Source: Verrucomicrobiaceae bacterium UBA2429
GTDB taxonomy: Bacteria; Verrucomicrobiota; Verrucomicrobiia; Verrucomicrobiales; Verrucomicrobiaceae
DNA: 64,000 nucleotides
Assembly (NCBI GenBank): GCA_002343505.1
Contig: DDQZ01000063.1
Coordinates: 2,978-66,977 of the forward strand
Reading direction: 5' to 3'
Shown one piece after another: positions 55,916-64,000 of the stretch. The translations under genes and the position numbers were made by a program. Below the pieces are notes generated by a model. It ran no database searches and was not told the origin of the DNA. It was given only the letters and a program-made list of their open reading frames with translations. Numbering within the stretch: position 1 is the stretch's first letter; every line of letters begins with the position of its first letter.

Positions 55916-58315
55916 ATGGCTGGAGGGCTTTTTCCGCGGCGCTTGAACTTCCTTTTGCAACATCCCGAACGTCTATGGATCACCTGCGCGGTGATGGTTC
56001 TGGGTTTTGGAGTCCTGCTGGCGGGTTACCTGCGCTCGCCTTTGCGCGGCTGGAGAAAATGGGCCGCGTTTTTGTGCAAGCTGGCCGCCTTGTCCCTCCT
56101 GGCGCTATGCGTCAGCGATCCCCTGTGGACGCGCCAGCAGCCGAAGAAAGGTGAGAACGAGCTTGCCATCGTCGCCGACAACAGCGCCTCCCTCACCCTG
56201 GCGGAGACGCGCGGCGGCAAAACCCGCGCCCAGTCCGTCAAAGAAGCCCTCGGCGGTGGCGCGGACGGCGAGCCCGCCTGGATGGGCGCGCTCTCCGCCA
56301 TCTTCCGCGTCAAGACCCTGCTCGCCGACGAGCGCCTGCGCGGGGTCGCCGACTTCGGCGCGCTGGACTTCAGCGGCCGCCGCTCGGATCTCACCCGCGC
56401 GCTGAAGATGCTCCATGAAGGAGCGGCCGGGCGCTCGCTGGCCGCCGTGGTCCTTGTCACCGATGGTCATGCCACGGACGCCGCCTCACCCGGCTGGGCG
56501 CAGGGCGCAGGCGCGCGGCCCGTGTTTCCTGTCATCGTCGGCGGCCAGGCTCCCGCGCCCGATCTGGCCATCCAGGATGTGATCGTGACTCAAACCGCCT
56601 TTGAGGACGCCCCGGTGATGATGACGGTGAAGTGGGACGCGCGCGGATTCGATGGCAGGGAGGCGGTGGTCTGCGCGCTGGATGAGGAGGGCCGTGTGCT
56701 GGTCTCGGAAAAACTGAAAGTCCTGGCCAAACCGCCCCAGGCCGTGGCCAGGTTGAAAGTGCCCGTGGTCAAACCGGGCGTGTCTTTCCTGCGCATCGCG
56801 GTGATGGAGTCCGCGCTGCTGGCGAAAGCCGCCAGGGATGAGTGGCGCGCGCTCGCCAAAGAGGCGGTGCTGTCCAACAACGAGCGCCTCGTCTGCGTGG
56901 ACCGCGGCCAGGGACCCTACCGCGTGCTCTACGTCTCGGGCCGGCCCAACTGGGAGTACAAATTCATCCGCCGCGCGCTGGCGGGGGACGACGAGGTGCA
57001 GGTGCCGTCCCTCATCCGCATCGCCAAGCGCGAGCCCAAGTTCGAATGGCGGGGCCGCGTGGGCGAGAGCAGCAACCCGCTCTTCCGCGGCTTCGGCGAC
57101 CAGAGCACCGCGCAGCGTTACGACCAGCCCGTGCTCATCCGCCTCGGCACCAGGGACGCGCAGGAGCTTTCAGAGGGGTTTCCGAAAAGCGCCGGCGAGC
57201 TCTTTGGCGAATACCGGGCCATCATCCTCGACGACCTGGAGGCGGATTTTTTCACCCAGGAGCAGATGAAGCTCATCGAGCGCCACGTCAGCGAGCGCGG
57301 CGGAGCGCTGCTCATGCTCGGCGGCCAGGAAAGCTACCAGGCCGGCGGCTATGAGCACACGCCCGTGGGCCGCATGCTGCCCGTGTATCTGGACCGCGTC
57401 ACCAGCGCGCCGCCGGTGCAAAACGCGCGCTTCAATCTCACCCGCGAGGGCTGGCTGGAGCCGTGGACGCGCCTGCGCCCCAGCCAGGAGGAGGACGAGG
57501 GCCGGCTGGCAGGCATGCCCGGTTTCCACTCGGTGAATCAGACCTTTTCCATCAAGCCGGGCGCCAGCGTGCTGGCCACCGTCTCCACCCAGGACGCCAC
57601 TTACCCCGCGCTGGCCGCGCAGCGTTTCGGCGAGGGCCGCGTGGTGGCCCTCACTCTCGGAGATGTCTGGCGCTGGGGCATGGGCGACGCGGATGCCATG
57701 AAGGATCAGGAGCGCTTCTGGCGTCAGCTCATGCGCTGGCTGGTGGTGGACGTGCCCGACCGCGTGCAGGTGGCCGCCGAGCCTCTGGAGCAGAGTGTGA
57801 GGCTCGCGGTGCGGGCGCGCGCCGCGGACTTCCTGCCCATGGATGACGCGTTGGTGAAGTTGGAGGTCACCGGCCCCGAGGGTGGCAAGTCCCTGCTCTA
57901 TGGCGAGCCGAGCCTGGCCGAGCCGGGACTCTTCGAGGCCGAGTATTTCCCCAAAACAGCGGGCGCCTATCGTGTCACCGCCACAGTGGAAAATGCCGCG
58001 CCTCCCGATGAAAGCGTGGAGCACACCCCCTTTGCTTCCAGCAAAAGCACCGGCTGGGTCTTCCAGCCGCAGGTGGAGGAAATGTCGAGGCTGGAGCCGG
58101 CGCGCGCGACTTTGCAGCGCCTTGCCGATGAGACTGGCGGGCGGTTGCTCACCCTCAATGACCTCGACAAGCTGCCCGAGCTGCTCAGCGCCATCGAAGT
58201 GCCCGTGCGCGAGACACTCAGCGAGCCGCTCTGGCACACCCCCTGGTTCTTCGCCCTCATCCTCGCACTGCTCGGCGCCGAGTGGCTGCTGCGCCGGAAA
58301 GGAGGCATGGCATGA
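55916..58315 (+). CDS. Membrane vWA/glutamine-amidotransferase-like protein
   Basis: The 799-residue inner-membrane protein has two N-terminal transmembrane helices (about 20-37 and 48-65), a von Willebrand A-like domain whose MIDAS is DNSAS (VADNSASLTLAE, then VVLVTDGHATD), a middle beta-sandwich region, then VLYVSGRPNWEYKFIRRAL and ADFFTQEQMKLIERHV-SERGGALLMLGG, the class I glutamine-amidotransferase-like fold found in these proteins, and a C-terminal helix (PWFFALILALLGAEWLL). In Planctomycetes and Verrucomicrobia such genes usually follow MoxR and DUF58 genes; those are absent here. Its stop overlaps the next gene's start (ATGA). Function unknown. Confidence 0.8.
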   Translation: MAGGLFPRRLNFLLQHPERLWITCAVMVLGFGVLLAGYLRSPLRGWRKWAAFLCKLAALSLLALCVSDPLWTRQQPKKGENELAIVADNSASLTLAETRGGKTRAQSVKEALGGGADGEPAWMGALSAIFRVKTLLADERLRGVADFGALDFSGRRSDLTRALKMLHEGAAGRSLAAVVLVTDGHATDAASPGWAQGAGARPVFPVIVGGQAPAPDLAIQDVIVTQTAFEDAPVMMTVKWDARGFDGREAVVCALDEEGRVLVSEKLKVLAKPPQAVARLKVPVVKPGVSFLRIAVMESALLAKAARDEWRALAKEAVLSNNERLVCVDRGQGPYRVLYVSGRPNWEYKFIRRALAGDDEVQVPSLIRIAKREPKFEWRGRVGESSNPLFRGFGDQSTAQRYDQPVLIRLGTRDAQELSEGFPKSAGELFGEYRAIILDDLEADFFTQEQMKLIERHVSERGGALLMLGGQESYQAGGYEHTPVGRMLPVYLDRVTSAPPVQNARFNLTREGWLEPWTRLRPSQEEDEGRLAGMPGFHSVNQTFSIKPGASVLATVSTQDATYPALAAQRFGEGRVVALTLGDVWRWGMGDADAMKDQERFWRQLMRWLVVDVPDRVQVAAEPLEQSVRLAVRARAADFLPMDDALVKLEVTGPEGGKSLLYGEPSLAEPGLFEAEYFPKTAGAYRVTATVENAAPPDESVEHTPFASSKSTGWVFQPQVEEMSRLEPARATLQRLADETGGRLLTLNDLDKLPELLSAIEVPVRETLSEPLWHTPWFFALILALLGAEWLLRRKGGMA

Positions 58316-59283
58316 GCCTCGCGCGCGCGCTGCTTGGGCGGGGAATCGGGATCATCGCCCCGCTGTGGCTCATCATCGCAGCCGCCCCCCTGCACTCGCG
58401 TGACCTGGAGGTCATCTTCATTCAGGGCGCGGCGGGCGAGGATGAGTACGCCGGGATTTTCCAAAAGCAGGCCGACGCGTGGCGGGAGGCGGTGGCAAAA
58501 GCCGGCGCGGCCTTCACTCTCATCGGCCAGACCAGCGGCGGCAAAGACGCCGACCTGGCCGAAGTCGAATCCGCCTTGAAAAAAGCCGCGCAACCCGCCG
58601 CCGGCCAGCTCTGGCTCGTGCTCTGCGGCCACGGCACCCACGACGGCCGCGAGGCCAAGTTCAACCTGCGCGGCCCGGACCTCACTCCCGCCCTGCTCGC
58701 GCAATGGCTTGCGCCCCTGAAGCGCGAGCTCGTGCTCATCCACACCGGCTCCGCCAGCGGCGCGTTTTTGAAGCCCCTGGCCGGCCCGCGCCGCACCATC
58801 GTCACCGCCACCAAAGGCGGCGACGAAGTCTTTTACGCCCGCTTCGGCGAGCACTTCGCCCCCGCCATCGCCGGACTGCCCGAGGCCGACCTCGACCAGG
58901 ACCGCCAGGTCTCCGTGCTGGAGGCCTTCCTGCATGCCTGCAAAAACGTGGCCGAGTTTTATCAAAACGAGGACCGGCTCGCCACCGAGCACGCTCTCAT
59001 TGAGGACAACGGCGACGGCACCGGCACCCGCTCCGAAGTCTTCGAAGGCACCCGCCCCAAATCCGCTCCCGAAGGCGCCAGGCCCGACGGCGCCCGCGCC
59101 GCGCAACTCGTCCTCGTCCTCAGCGACGAGGAGGCCCGCCTCACCGACGCCCAGCGCGCCGCGCGCGACACCCTGGAGCAGCAGTTGGAGGCCCACAAAG
59201 ACAAGCGCCCCACCCTCAGCGACGACGCCTACTTCACCGAACTGGAAAAGCTCCTGCGCGCGCTGGCCGAAGTCTATCACTGA
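58312..59283 (+). CDS. C13/caspase-fold protein lacking the catalytic cysteine
   Basis: The 323-residue secreted or anchored protein has a signal segment (IIAPLWLIIAAAPLHS). A C13/C14 peptidase-like core follows: WLVLCGHGTHDG with the catalytic-position histidine H107, then LVLIHTGSASGAFLKPL, where SASG (147-150) stands in place of the normal C-x-S-G, so Ser147 replaces the nucleophile cysteine. Downstream are DLDQDRQVSVLEAF and ATEHALIEDNGDGTG, calcium-loop-like motifs typical of the planctomycetal/verrucomicrobial C13-like group. It overlaps the vWA gene by four bases and is surely its partner. It may bind rather than cut peptides. Confidence 0.75.
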   Translation: MSLARALLGRGIGIIAPLWLIIAAAPLHSRDLEVIFIQGAAGEDEYAGIFQKQADAWREAVAKAGAAFTLIGQTSGGKDADLAEVESALKKAAQPAAGQLWLVLCGHGTHDGREAKFNLRGPDLTPALLAQWLAPLKRELVLIHTGSASGAFLKPLAGPRRTIVTATKGGDEVFYARFGEHFAPAIAGLPEADLDQDRQVSVLEAFLHACKNVAEFYQNEDRLATEHALIEDNGDGTGTRSEVFEGTRPKSAPEGARPDGARAAQLVLVLSDEEARLTDAQRAARDTLEQQLEAHKDKRPTLSDDAYFTELEKLLRALAEVYH

Positions 59284-59322
59284 GCCGCCTCCCCCGCTCA
59301 AGCGCCTGGCGCGGCGCGGGCT

Positions 59323-60066
59323 TCATGCCTCATCCCCCGGAGCATCCTGGAATCCGTCCCGCAGCGCACGGCGCAGGTGGCGCATCTCCTCATCGAAGTC
59401 CTGCTCCGTCGCCACCGTCTGCCGCACCTGCTCCTCCAGCGCCCGGCGGAAGCGCCCGCGCAGCCGGTGCAGCGCCACCTTCAGCGCGCCAGGCGTCATC
59501 CCCGCGCGCGCCGCCCACTGCTCGTAATCCGCCGCGCTCATCGTCCGCACCAGGCCCAGCTGCAGCAGGCGGAACAGCTCCCCCTTGCCGGCGGCCTCAT
59601 GCTCCGCGCGCAGCATCTCCCGCGCGTTCTCCACGATTTGCAGCGCCCACTGCCGGTCAAAGAAGGCCGTGTTTCCAGCGGAGTCCGCGGCCGCATCCGT
59701 GGTCTCGTCCAGCGGCACGAAGGCCCTGCCGCCGCCGCGCTTCTGCACCCGCTTTTTCGCCAGCGCGTCCCAGAGAAAGAACTTCAAATCCTGCACCAGG
59801 AACGCGCGGAAGCGGCCCCGCTCCCGGTCCGCCTGGTGCAGGTACTCCCGCGTCAGCAGGCTGGCGAAGTATTCCTGCGCCAGATCCTCCGTCTCATCGT
59901 CCGCCACACCGCACTGGCCGAAAAAGCCCCGCACCGGCCGCCAGTACTTCCGGCACAGCTCGTCCAGTGCCAGACGCCCGCTCTGCCCGTCCGCCCTGGC
60001 CGCCAGCACCACGCTCCACTGTGTCGTGGGGAATAGATCATGGCTGTCAGAATGCGGCTCGCTCAT
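59323..60066 (-). CDS. ECF-like RNA polymerase sigma factor
   Basis: The 247-residue protein is a sigma-70 family factor of the large ECF-like group seen with Ser/Thr kinases in Planctomycetes, Acidobacteria and Verrucomicrobia. Region 2 is FPTTQWSVVLAARADGQSGRLALDELCRKYWRPVRGFF and ETEDLAQEYFASLL, followed by DRERGRFRAFLVQDLKFFLWD and region 4 MTPGALKVALHRLRGRFRRALEEQV. The start at 60066 is chosen; the upstream frame has no homology. It is divergent from the receptor kinase gene 129 bp away, so the two probably form a regulatory pair. Confidence 0.9.
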   Translation of the reverse strand: MSEPHSDSHDLFPTTQWSVVLAARADGQSGRLALDELCRKYWRPVRGFFGQCGVADDETEDLAQEYFASLLTREYLHQADRERGRFRAFLVQDLKFFLWDALAKKRVQKRGGGRAFVPLDETTDAAADSAGNTAFFDRQWALQIVENAREMLRAEHEAAGKGELFRLLQLGLVRTMSAADYEQWAARAGMTPGALKVALHRLRGRFRRALEEQVRQTVATEQDFDEEMRHLRRALRDGFQDAPGDEA

Positions 60067-60195
60067 CAGAGATGGATTGAGATAGCAAACAGACCGCCGC
60101 TCAGGCAAGAATCTTTTGCAACGAAGAAAGCGCCGCCGCACTGTAACCGCGTCCGCGTCTTCCCATAGATTGATTGCAGCCATGCCCGTCCGTCC

Positions 60196-63100
60196 ATGCC
60201 TGATGACAGTCCCACAGACCTGACAATCACCGAACCCTCTCTCGCCGAGCTGGGGCGCGCGCTTTTCACCGAGGCCGGTGTCTCCGCGCGCCTGCCCGGC
60301 CACTCCTGGCTGCCCCCCGCACCGGAGGAGCTGCAGACCCAGCTTCCGCAGTTCGAGATTCTCGACATGATCGGCCGCGGCGGCATGGGCGCCGTCTATC
60401 TCGCCACCCAGAGCGCGCTGGATCGCCTCGTCGCCGTCAAAATCCTCTCCGCCGACCTTGACGCCCTCGACCCCGGCTTCAGCGAGCGCTTCAAAAACGA
60501 AGCCCGCGTCATGGCGAAGCTCAGCCACCCCGGCATCGTCGCCATCCATGAGTTCGGCGAGACAGCCTCCGGCCTGCATTTCATCATCATGGAGTTCGTC
60601 GAGGGCACCAACGTCCAGCAGATGATCACCGCCAGCCGCCGCCTGCGCACCGAGCACGCCCTGGCCATCACCGCCCATGTCTGCGACGCCCTCCACTACG
60701 CCCACGAGCGCGGCATCATCCACCGCGACATCAAGCCCGCCAACATCATCGTCGGCTACGACGGCAGCGTGAAGGTGGCGGATTTCGGCCTCGCCAAAGT
60801 CGGCGTCCCTGGCGTGGAGACGCGCCAGCTCACCCGGAGCGGCACCACCCTCGGCACCCCGCACTACATCGCCCCCGAGGCGCTCGTCCCCGGCGCGCCC
60901 GCCGACCGCCGGGCCGACATCTACGCCGCCGGCGTCATGCTCTACCACATGCTCACCGGCAAGCTGCCCCAGGGCCTCTTCGAACTGCCCTCCATCCAGG
61001 TCCCCGGCCTCGACCCCCGGCTCGATGCCATCATCGCCCGCGCCATGCGCGAGGACCGCGACCTCCGCTACCCCACCGCCGCCGACATGCGCGCCGACCT
61101 CGACGGCATCCTCACCCAGCCCATCCCCGCCGCCGGTCCCGGAGCCGCCCTGCCAGACGAGGCCCGCCCGCAGCGGCCAGGTGGCAAGACGCCGCAGCCG
61201 ACCGTCGGCGCAGACCCAGCCTCGAAAAAGCCATCCCCGCTCCTATGGACCCTCGCCGCGGCCCTGCTCGCCACCGGCGGCTGGCTTTACCTGGACCGCG
61301 CCCCCGAAGGCGCGACCGAGCCAGAGGGAGCGCTCACAGCCCTCACCACCGGATGGCAGGACCTGCTGCCCGCCCTCGCCGCTACCCCCCTGCAATCCGC
61401 GACCTGGAGTGCCACCGCTGACGGCAGCCTCACCTGCGACACCCCCAGGGAAAACGCCACCACCGTCCTCCACAGCCCGCCCATCCCCGCCTGCCAGGTG
61501 CGCGTCCGCTTCGCCTCCACCGACTTCCGCAACATCGTCGTCTTCCTCCCCACCCCCGCCGGCACCATCACTTTCGGCATCAACAAATACCGCCGCAAAG
61601 TCGGCCCCTTCAATGTCACCGGTCCAACGATGGACAGCGTCCCCCTGGCCGACATCGTCCTCGACGACGGGAAGGACCACGAATTCCTCGTCGAGATGAC
61701 ACCCGCCCGCCTCACCGCCTGCATAGACGGCGCGCTGGCCTTTGAAAAAGACAGGCCGGATTACTCCCAAATCCTCTCCCCATCCGGCTATCCCCCCATC
61801 CGCGGCAGCGTCCTCGGCCTCGGAGCCTACTATGGCAAAGTCGTCTTCAAAGCCTGTGAAGCGCGCAGCCCGCCTGCTGAAACCGAGGCGGGCGCCTCCG
61901 CTCCCAAAACCCTTGAGGAGGCTCTATTGAATTATCACTGGGAGTGGACTCATGCGCCCCTGCCACCAGACAAACTCACCTTTCATGCCGATGGCACCGC
62001 CACCTGCCAGCGCTTCACCTGGAAGCAATGGCAGATCACCGGCGCGCGCACCGCCCGCGCAAGCCGTGCGGTGGTGGATGGCAAGGAGCTGGCAGACTGG
62101 GAGGCGAACCTCTATTTTGACGATTCCTACAGCACCCTTCACGCCTACTCGGTGAAGGGCAGCCGCCACTACACCGGAAGGCGGATGGCACGCCGTGACA
62201 ATGGGCACTCTGCCGCCAGCAAGAACGAACAGGCTTCTTCTCCGCCGCCCGACGCAGCCACCAAAGACCTCCCCTTCATCAACAGCCTCGGCATGAAATT
62301 CGTCCCCGTGCCCGGCACCCGCGTGCTCATGTGCGTCCACGAGACCCGCCGCCAGGACTACGCCGCCTTTGCCGAGGGCAATCCCAAAACCGACCCGAGC
62401 TGGCGCCTCGTCGCCTTCCGCGGCCATCAAGTCGGCGAGACGGACGACCACCCCGTGGTTTATACGAGCTGGCTCGATGCCCGCGCCTTCTGCCAGTGGC
62501 TCGGCGAAAAAGAGAGCCTCACCTACCGCCTGCCGCGCGACCGCGAATGGAGCCACGCCGTCGGCATCGCCGACCGGGAGGACCCGGCTCAAGAGCCTGG
62601 CACCATCAAAAACCTCGTGGACAACCTCTGGCCCTGGGGCGGCGACTTCCCGCCCAAGGCCCCTCTAGCCAACCTCGCCGACATGGACCTTCTCGACGCC
62701 GTCAAAGACTACAGCATCATCCGCGGCTACCGCGACGGCCATGCCATGACCGCCCCCGTCATGAGCTACCCCGCCAACGCCCTCGGCATCCACGACCTCG
62801 GCGGCAACGTCTGGGAATGGTGCGAGGATACTTACGGCTCCGACTTCCCCAGCGAGCGCATCCTGCGGGGCGGCTGCTACCTCACCAGCAATCGGGATTG
62901 GTGCCTCTCCTCCCACCGCACTCCGCGCGACCCTGTCAGCAACCGCAACCACGGGCACGGCTTCCGCTGCGTCCTCGATCTTGGCGGCGAGGCTCCCCCA
63001 CCGCCGGAGGAAAAAGCCGCGCCTGCTGGTGTCCAGGCTTCAGCCGTCCCCTCGCCTGCCGCACCTCCTGCCCGGCCTCTTCCCGCCGTCACCAAAGCAG

Positions 63101-63834
63101 AGCCCTTCACCAACACCCTCGGCATGAAATTCGTCCCCGTGCCGGGCACCCAGGTCCTCTTTTGCATCCACGAGACCCGCCGCCAGGACTACGCCGCCTA
63201 TGCGGAGACCGTCCCCGGCGTGCCAGCCAACTGGCGCGTGGCGGCCAAGGGCGGACACCTCGTCAGCACCGAGGACGACCACCCCGTGGTCAACGTCAAC
63301 CAGGGCGACGCCCTCGCCTTCTGCGCCTGGCTCGGCCGGAAAGAAAACCGCCGCTACCGCCTGCCCACCGACCGCGAGTGGAGCTGCGCCGCCGGCATCG
63401 GCCACCTGGAGCCGCCGCACGCCACCTCCCGCTCCCTGCACCAGGGCCTGCGCAACCTGCGCTACTGGGGCACCGAGTGGCCGCCGAGCCGCAACCACAT
63501 CGGCAACTACTCCGACAAAAGTTACAAAGCCCTTTTTCCCCAGGCCAACGCCATAGATGACGGACGCAGCTACGATGACGGCCACGCCCTCATCGCCCCG
63601 GTCATGTCCTATCCGCCCAACGAGTTCGGCATCCACGACCTGGATGGCAACGTCTGGGAGTGGTGCCAGGACTTTTTCGAAAGCCCTACGAGTGCGAACC
63701 GCGGCCTCGCCCGCGGCAGCTACTGGGCCGCCTACAACCCCGGCCAGCTCCTCGTCACCCACCGCCAGACCGGCCACGGCCGCACCCGCTGCGCCGACGG
63801 CGGCTTCCGCATCGTCCTGGAAGCCGGGCAGTAG
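60196..63834 (+). CDS. Transmembrane Ser/Thr kinase with two FGE-sulfatase domains
   Basis: The 1212-residue protein has a cytoplasmic Hanks-type kinase (about 52-315): glycine loop IGRGGMGAVY, Lys82 in VAVKIL, HRDIKPAN (H176-D178), DFGLA (196-200) and APEAL. A membrane helix follows (about 348-368). The outer part holds a LamG/concanavalin-like region (about 390-560), a short repeat-like module (YHWEWTHAPLPPDKLTFHADGTATCQRFTW) and two formylglycine-generating-enzyme-like domains (about 690-930 and 968-1210). Both start with SLGMKFVPVPG/TLGMKFVPVPG and contain GGNVWEWCEDTY or DGNVWEWCQDFF. The duplicated domains share long identical stretches, a recent duplication. No ligand is known. Confidence 0.92.
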   Translation: MPDDSPTDLTITEPSLAELGRALFTEAGVSARLPGHSWLPPAPEELQTQLPQFEILDMIGRGGMGAVYLATQSALDRLVAVKILSADLDALDPGFSERFKNEARVMAKLSHPGIVAIHEFGETASGLHFIIMEFVEGTNVQQMITASRRLRTEHALAITAHVCDALHYAHERGIIHRDIKPANIIVGYDGSVKVADFGLAKVGVPGVETRQLTRSGTTLGTPHYIAPEALVPGAPADRRADIYAAGVMLYHMLTGKLPQGLFELPSIQVPGLDPRLDAIIARAMREDRDLRYPTAADMRADLDGILTQPIPAAGPGAALPDEARPQRPGGKTPQPTVGADPASKKPSPLLWTLAAALLATGGWLYLDRAPEGATEPEGALTALTTGWQDLLPALAATPLQSATWSATADGSLTCDTPRENATTVLHSPPIPACQVRVRFASTDFRNIVVFLPTPAGTITFGINKYRRKVGPFNVTGPTMDSVPLADIVLDDGKDHEFLVEMTPARLTACIDGALAFEKDRPDYSQILSPSGYPPIRGSVLGLGAYYGKVVFKACEARSPPAETEAGASAPKTLEEALLNYHWEWTHAPLPPDKLTFHADGTATCQRFTWKQWQITGARTARASRAVVDGKELADWEANLYFDDSYSTLHAYSVKGSRHYTGRRMARRDNGHSAASKNEQASSPPPDAATKDLPFINSLGMKFVPVPGTRVLMCVHETRRQDYAAFAEGNPKTDPSWRLVAFRGHQVGETDDHPVVYTSWLDARAFCQWLGEKESLTYRLPRDREWSHAVGIADREDPAQEPGTIKNLVDNLWPWGGDFPPKAPLANLADMDLLDAVKDYSIIRGYRDGHAMTAPVMSYPANALGIHDLGGNVWEWCEDTYGSDFPSERILRGGCYLTSNRDWCLSSHRTPRDPVSNRNHGHGFRCVLDLGGEAPPPPEEKAAPAGVQASAVPSPAAPPARPLPAVTKAEPFTNTLGMKFVPVPGTQVLFCIHETRRQDYAAYAETVPGVPANWRVAAKGGHLVSTEDDHPVVNVNQGDALAFCAWLGRKENRRYRLPTDREWSCAAGIGHLEPPHATSRSLHQGLRNLRYWGTEWPPSRNHIGNYSDKSYKALFPQANAIDDGRSYDDGHALIAPVMSYPPNEFGIHDLDGNVWEWCQDFFESPTSANRGLARGSYWAAYNPGQLLVTHRQTGHGRTRCADGGFRIVLEAGQ

Positions 63835-63850
63835 CCGCCCCCCCTGGACT

Positions 63851-63868
63851 GCGGCGGCCTGCCGCCGC
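63851..63868 (+). terminator. GC hairpin after the kinase gene
   Basis: GCGGCGG-cctg-CCGCCGC followed by TTTCGG lies 17 bp after the kinase stop. It has a strong stem but only three T residues, so it is a possible rather than a certain terminator. Confidence 0.5.
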
Positions 63869-63936
63869 TTTCGGCTCGGGCAGCCCTGCTGCCGGGAGTG
63901 CGCGCTCTTTTCCCTCGACTCCCTCTCTCCAGAGAC

Positions 63937-63979
63937 AAGTGGCGGCTGCCCTGCATCAGTGCGGTGCCAGCCGCCACTT
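63937..63979. repeat. Palindromic element near the window end
   Basis: A perfect 12-bp inverted repeat, AAGTGGCGGCTG (63937-63948) and CAGCCGCCACTT (63968-63979), encloses 19 bp and is flanked by CTCTCTCC/CTCTCTGGGAG-type sequences that nearly continue the pairing. It looks like a dispersed repeat rather than a terminator. The sequence from 63835 to the window end has no other supported feature. Confidence 0.65.
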
Positions 63980-64000
63980 CCTCTCTGGGAGAGCGCCGAA

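Noticed and set aside
60067..60948. Upstream extension of the sigma factor frame
   Set aside because: It is antisense to the receptor kinase, and the sigma-family N-terminus aligns with the ATG at 60066.

Overview
This is a GC-rich bacterial chromosome segment that most resembles a Verrucomicrobiota genome of the Prosthecobacter/Verrucomicrobium type. The inference rests on several gene types seen together: a Tat-exported DUF1501 protein, a Gfo/Idh/MocA oxidoreductase, an ECF sigma factor divergent from a Ser/Thr kinase carrying FGE-sulfatase domains, a vWA/C13-like pair, a stand-alone pseudopilin cluster, and the GyrA variant with HPHGEAVIYP. No rRNA, tRNA or CRISPR array was seen.

Layout. 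0.1-2.4 kb: an arsenic operon read leftward (arsR, a DUF6428-like gene, an aquaporin, arsC) with a palindromic operator candidate at its head. 2.4-5.3 kb: nitroreductase, DUF1501 protein and a membrane-anchored protein, rightward. 5.4-15.0 kb: a leftward housekeeping run (NUDIX, glycosyltransferase, tyrA, aroA, cmk, plsC, a coiled-coil protein with a kinase-like DRHxxN motif, prfC). 15.4-26.4 kb: a defence island read leftward from a near-consensus promoter (DUF3892, single-TRD S subunit, hsdM, hsdS, Fic, HUH transposase, hsdR, YgjP-type metalloprotease). Four of its gene junctions hold large palindromic repeat clusters. 26.4-31.2 kb: poorly known genes including a KTSC protein, then an oxidoreductase whose 3' end is duplicated nearby. 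31.3-38.8 kb: a strongly terminated major pseudopilin, three more pseudopilins, a GspE/PilB ATPase, a response regulator and a hybrid histidine kinase. 38.8-49.1 kb: flavoprotein disulfide reductase, gyrB, gyrA, NagB-like protein, a PgpH-like HD phosphohydrolase and ybeY. 49.2-55.9 kb: three consecutive TIR-domain genes (TIR-NACHT, TIR-NB-ARC, tandem TIR), with edges that look eroded. 55.9-63.8 kb: a vWA membrane protein, a C13/caspase-like protein lacking its cysteine, an ECF sigma factor and a receptor kinase with two FGE domains.

The likeliest unusual biology is in three places. The first is the TIR triad: an NLR-like sensor between two other TIR genes, with lower GC than its surroundings and translational coupling to the tandem-TIR gene. 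The second is the restriction island, where repeat clusters sit with an HUH transposase and one insertion duplicated the 3' end of hsdM while leaving an open, ATGA-linked frame between hsdM and hsdS. The third is a coiled-coil protein with a PI3/4-kinase-like catalytic loop embedded in a housekeeping operon. All functional statements are read from motifs and gene context; no database search was possible.
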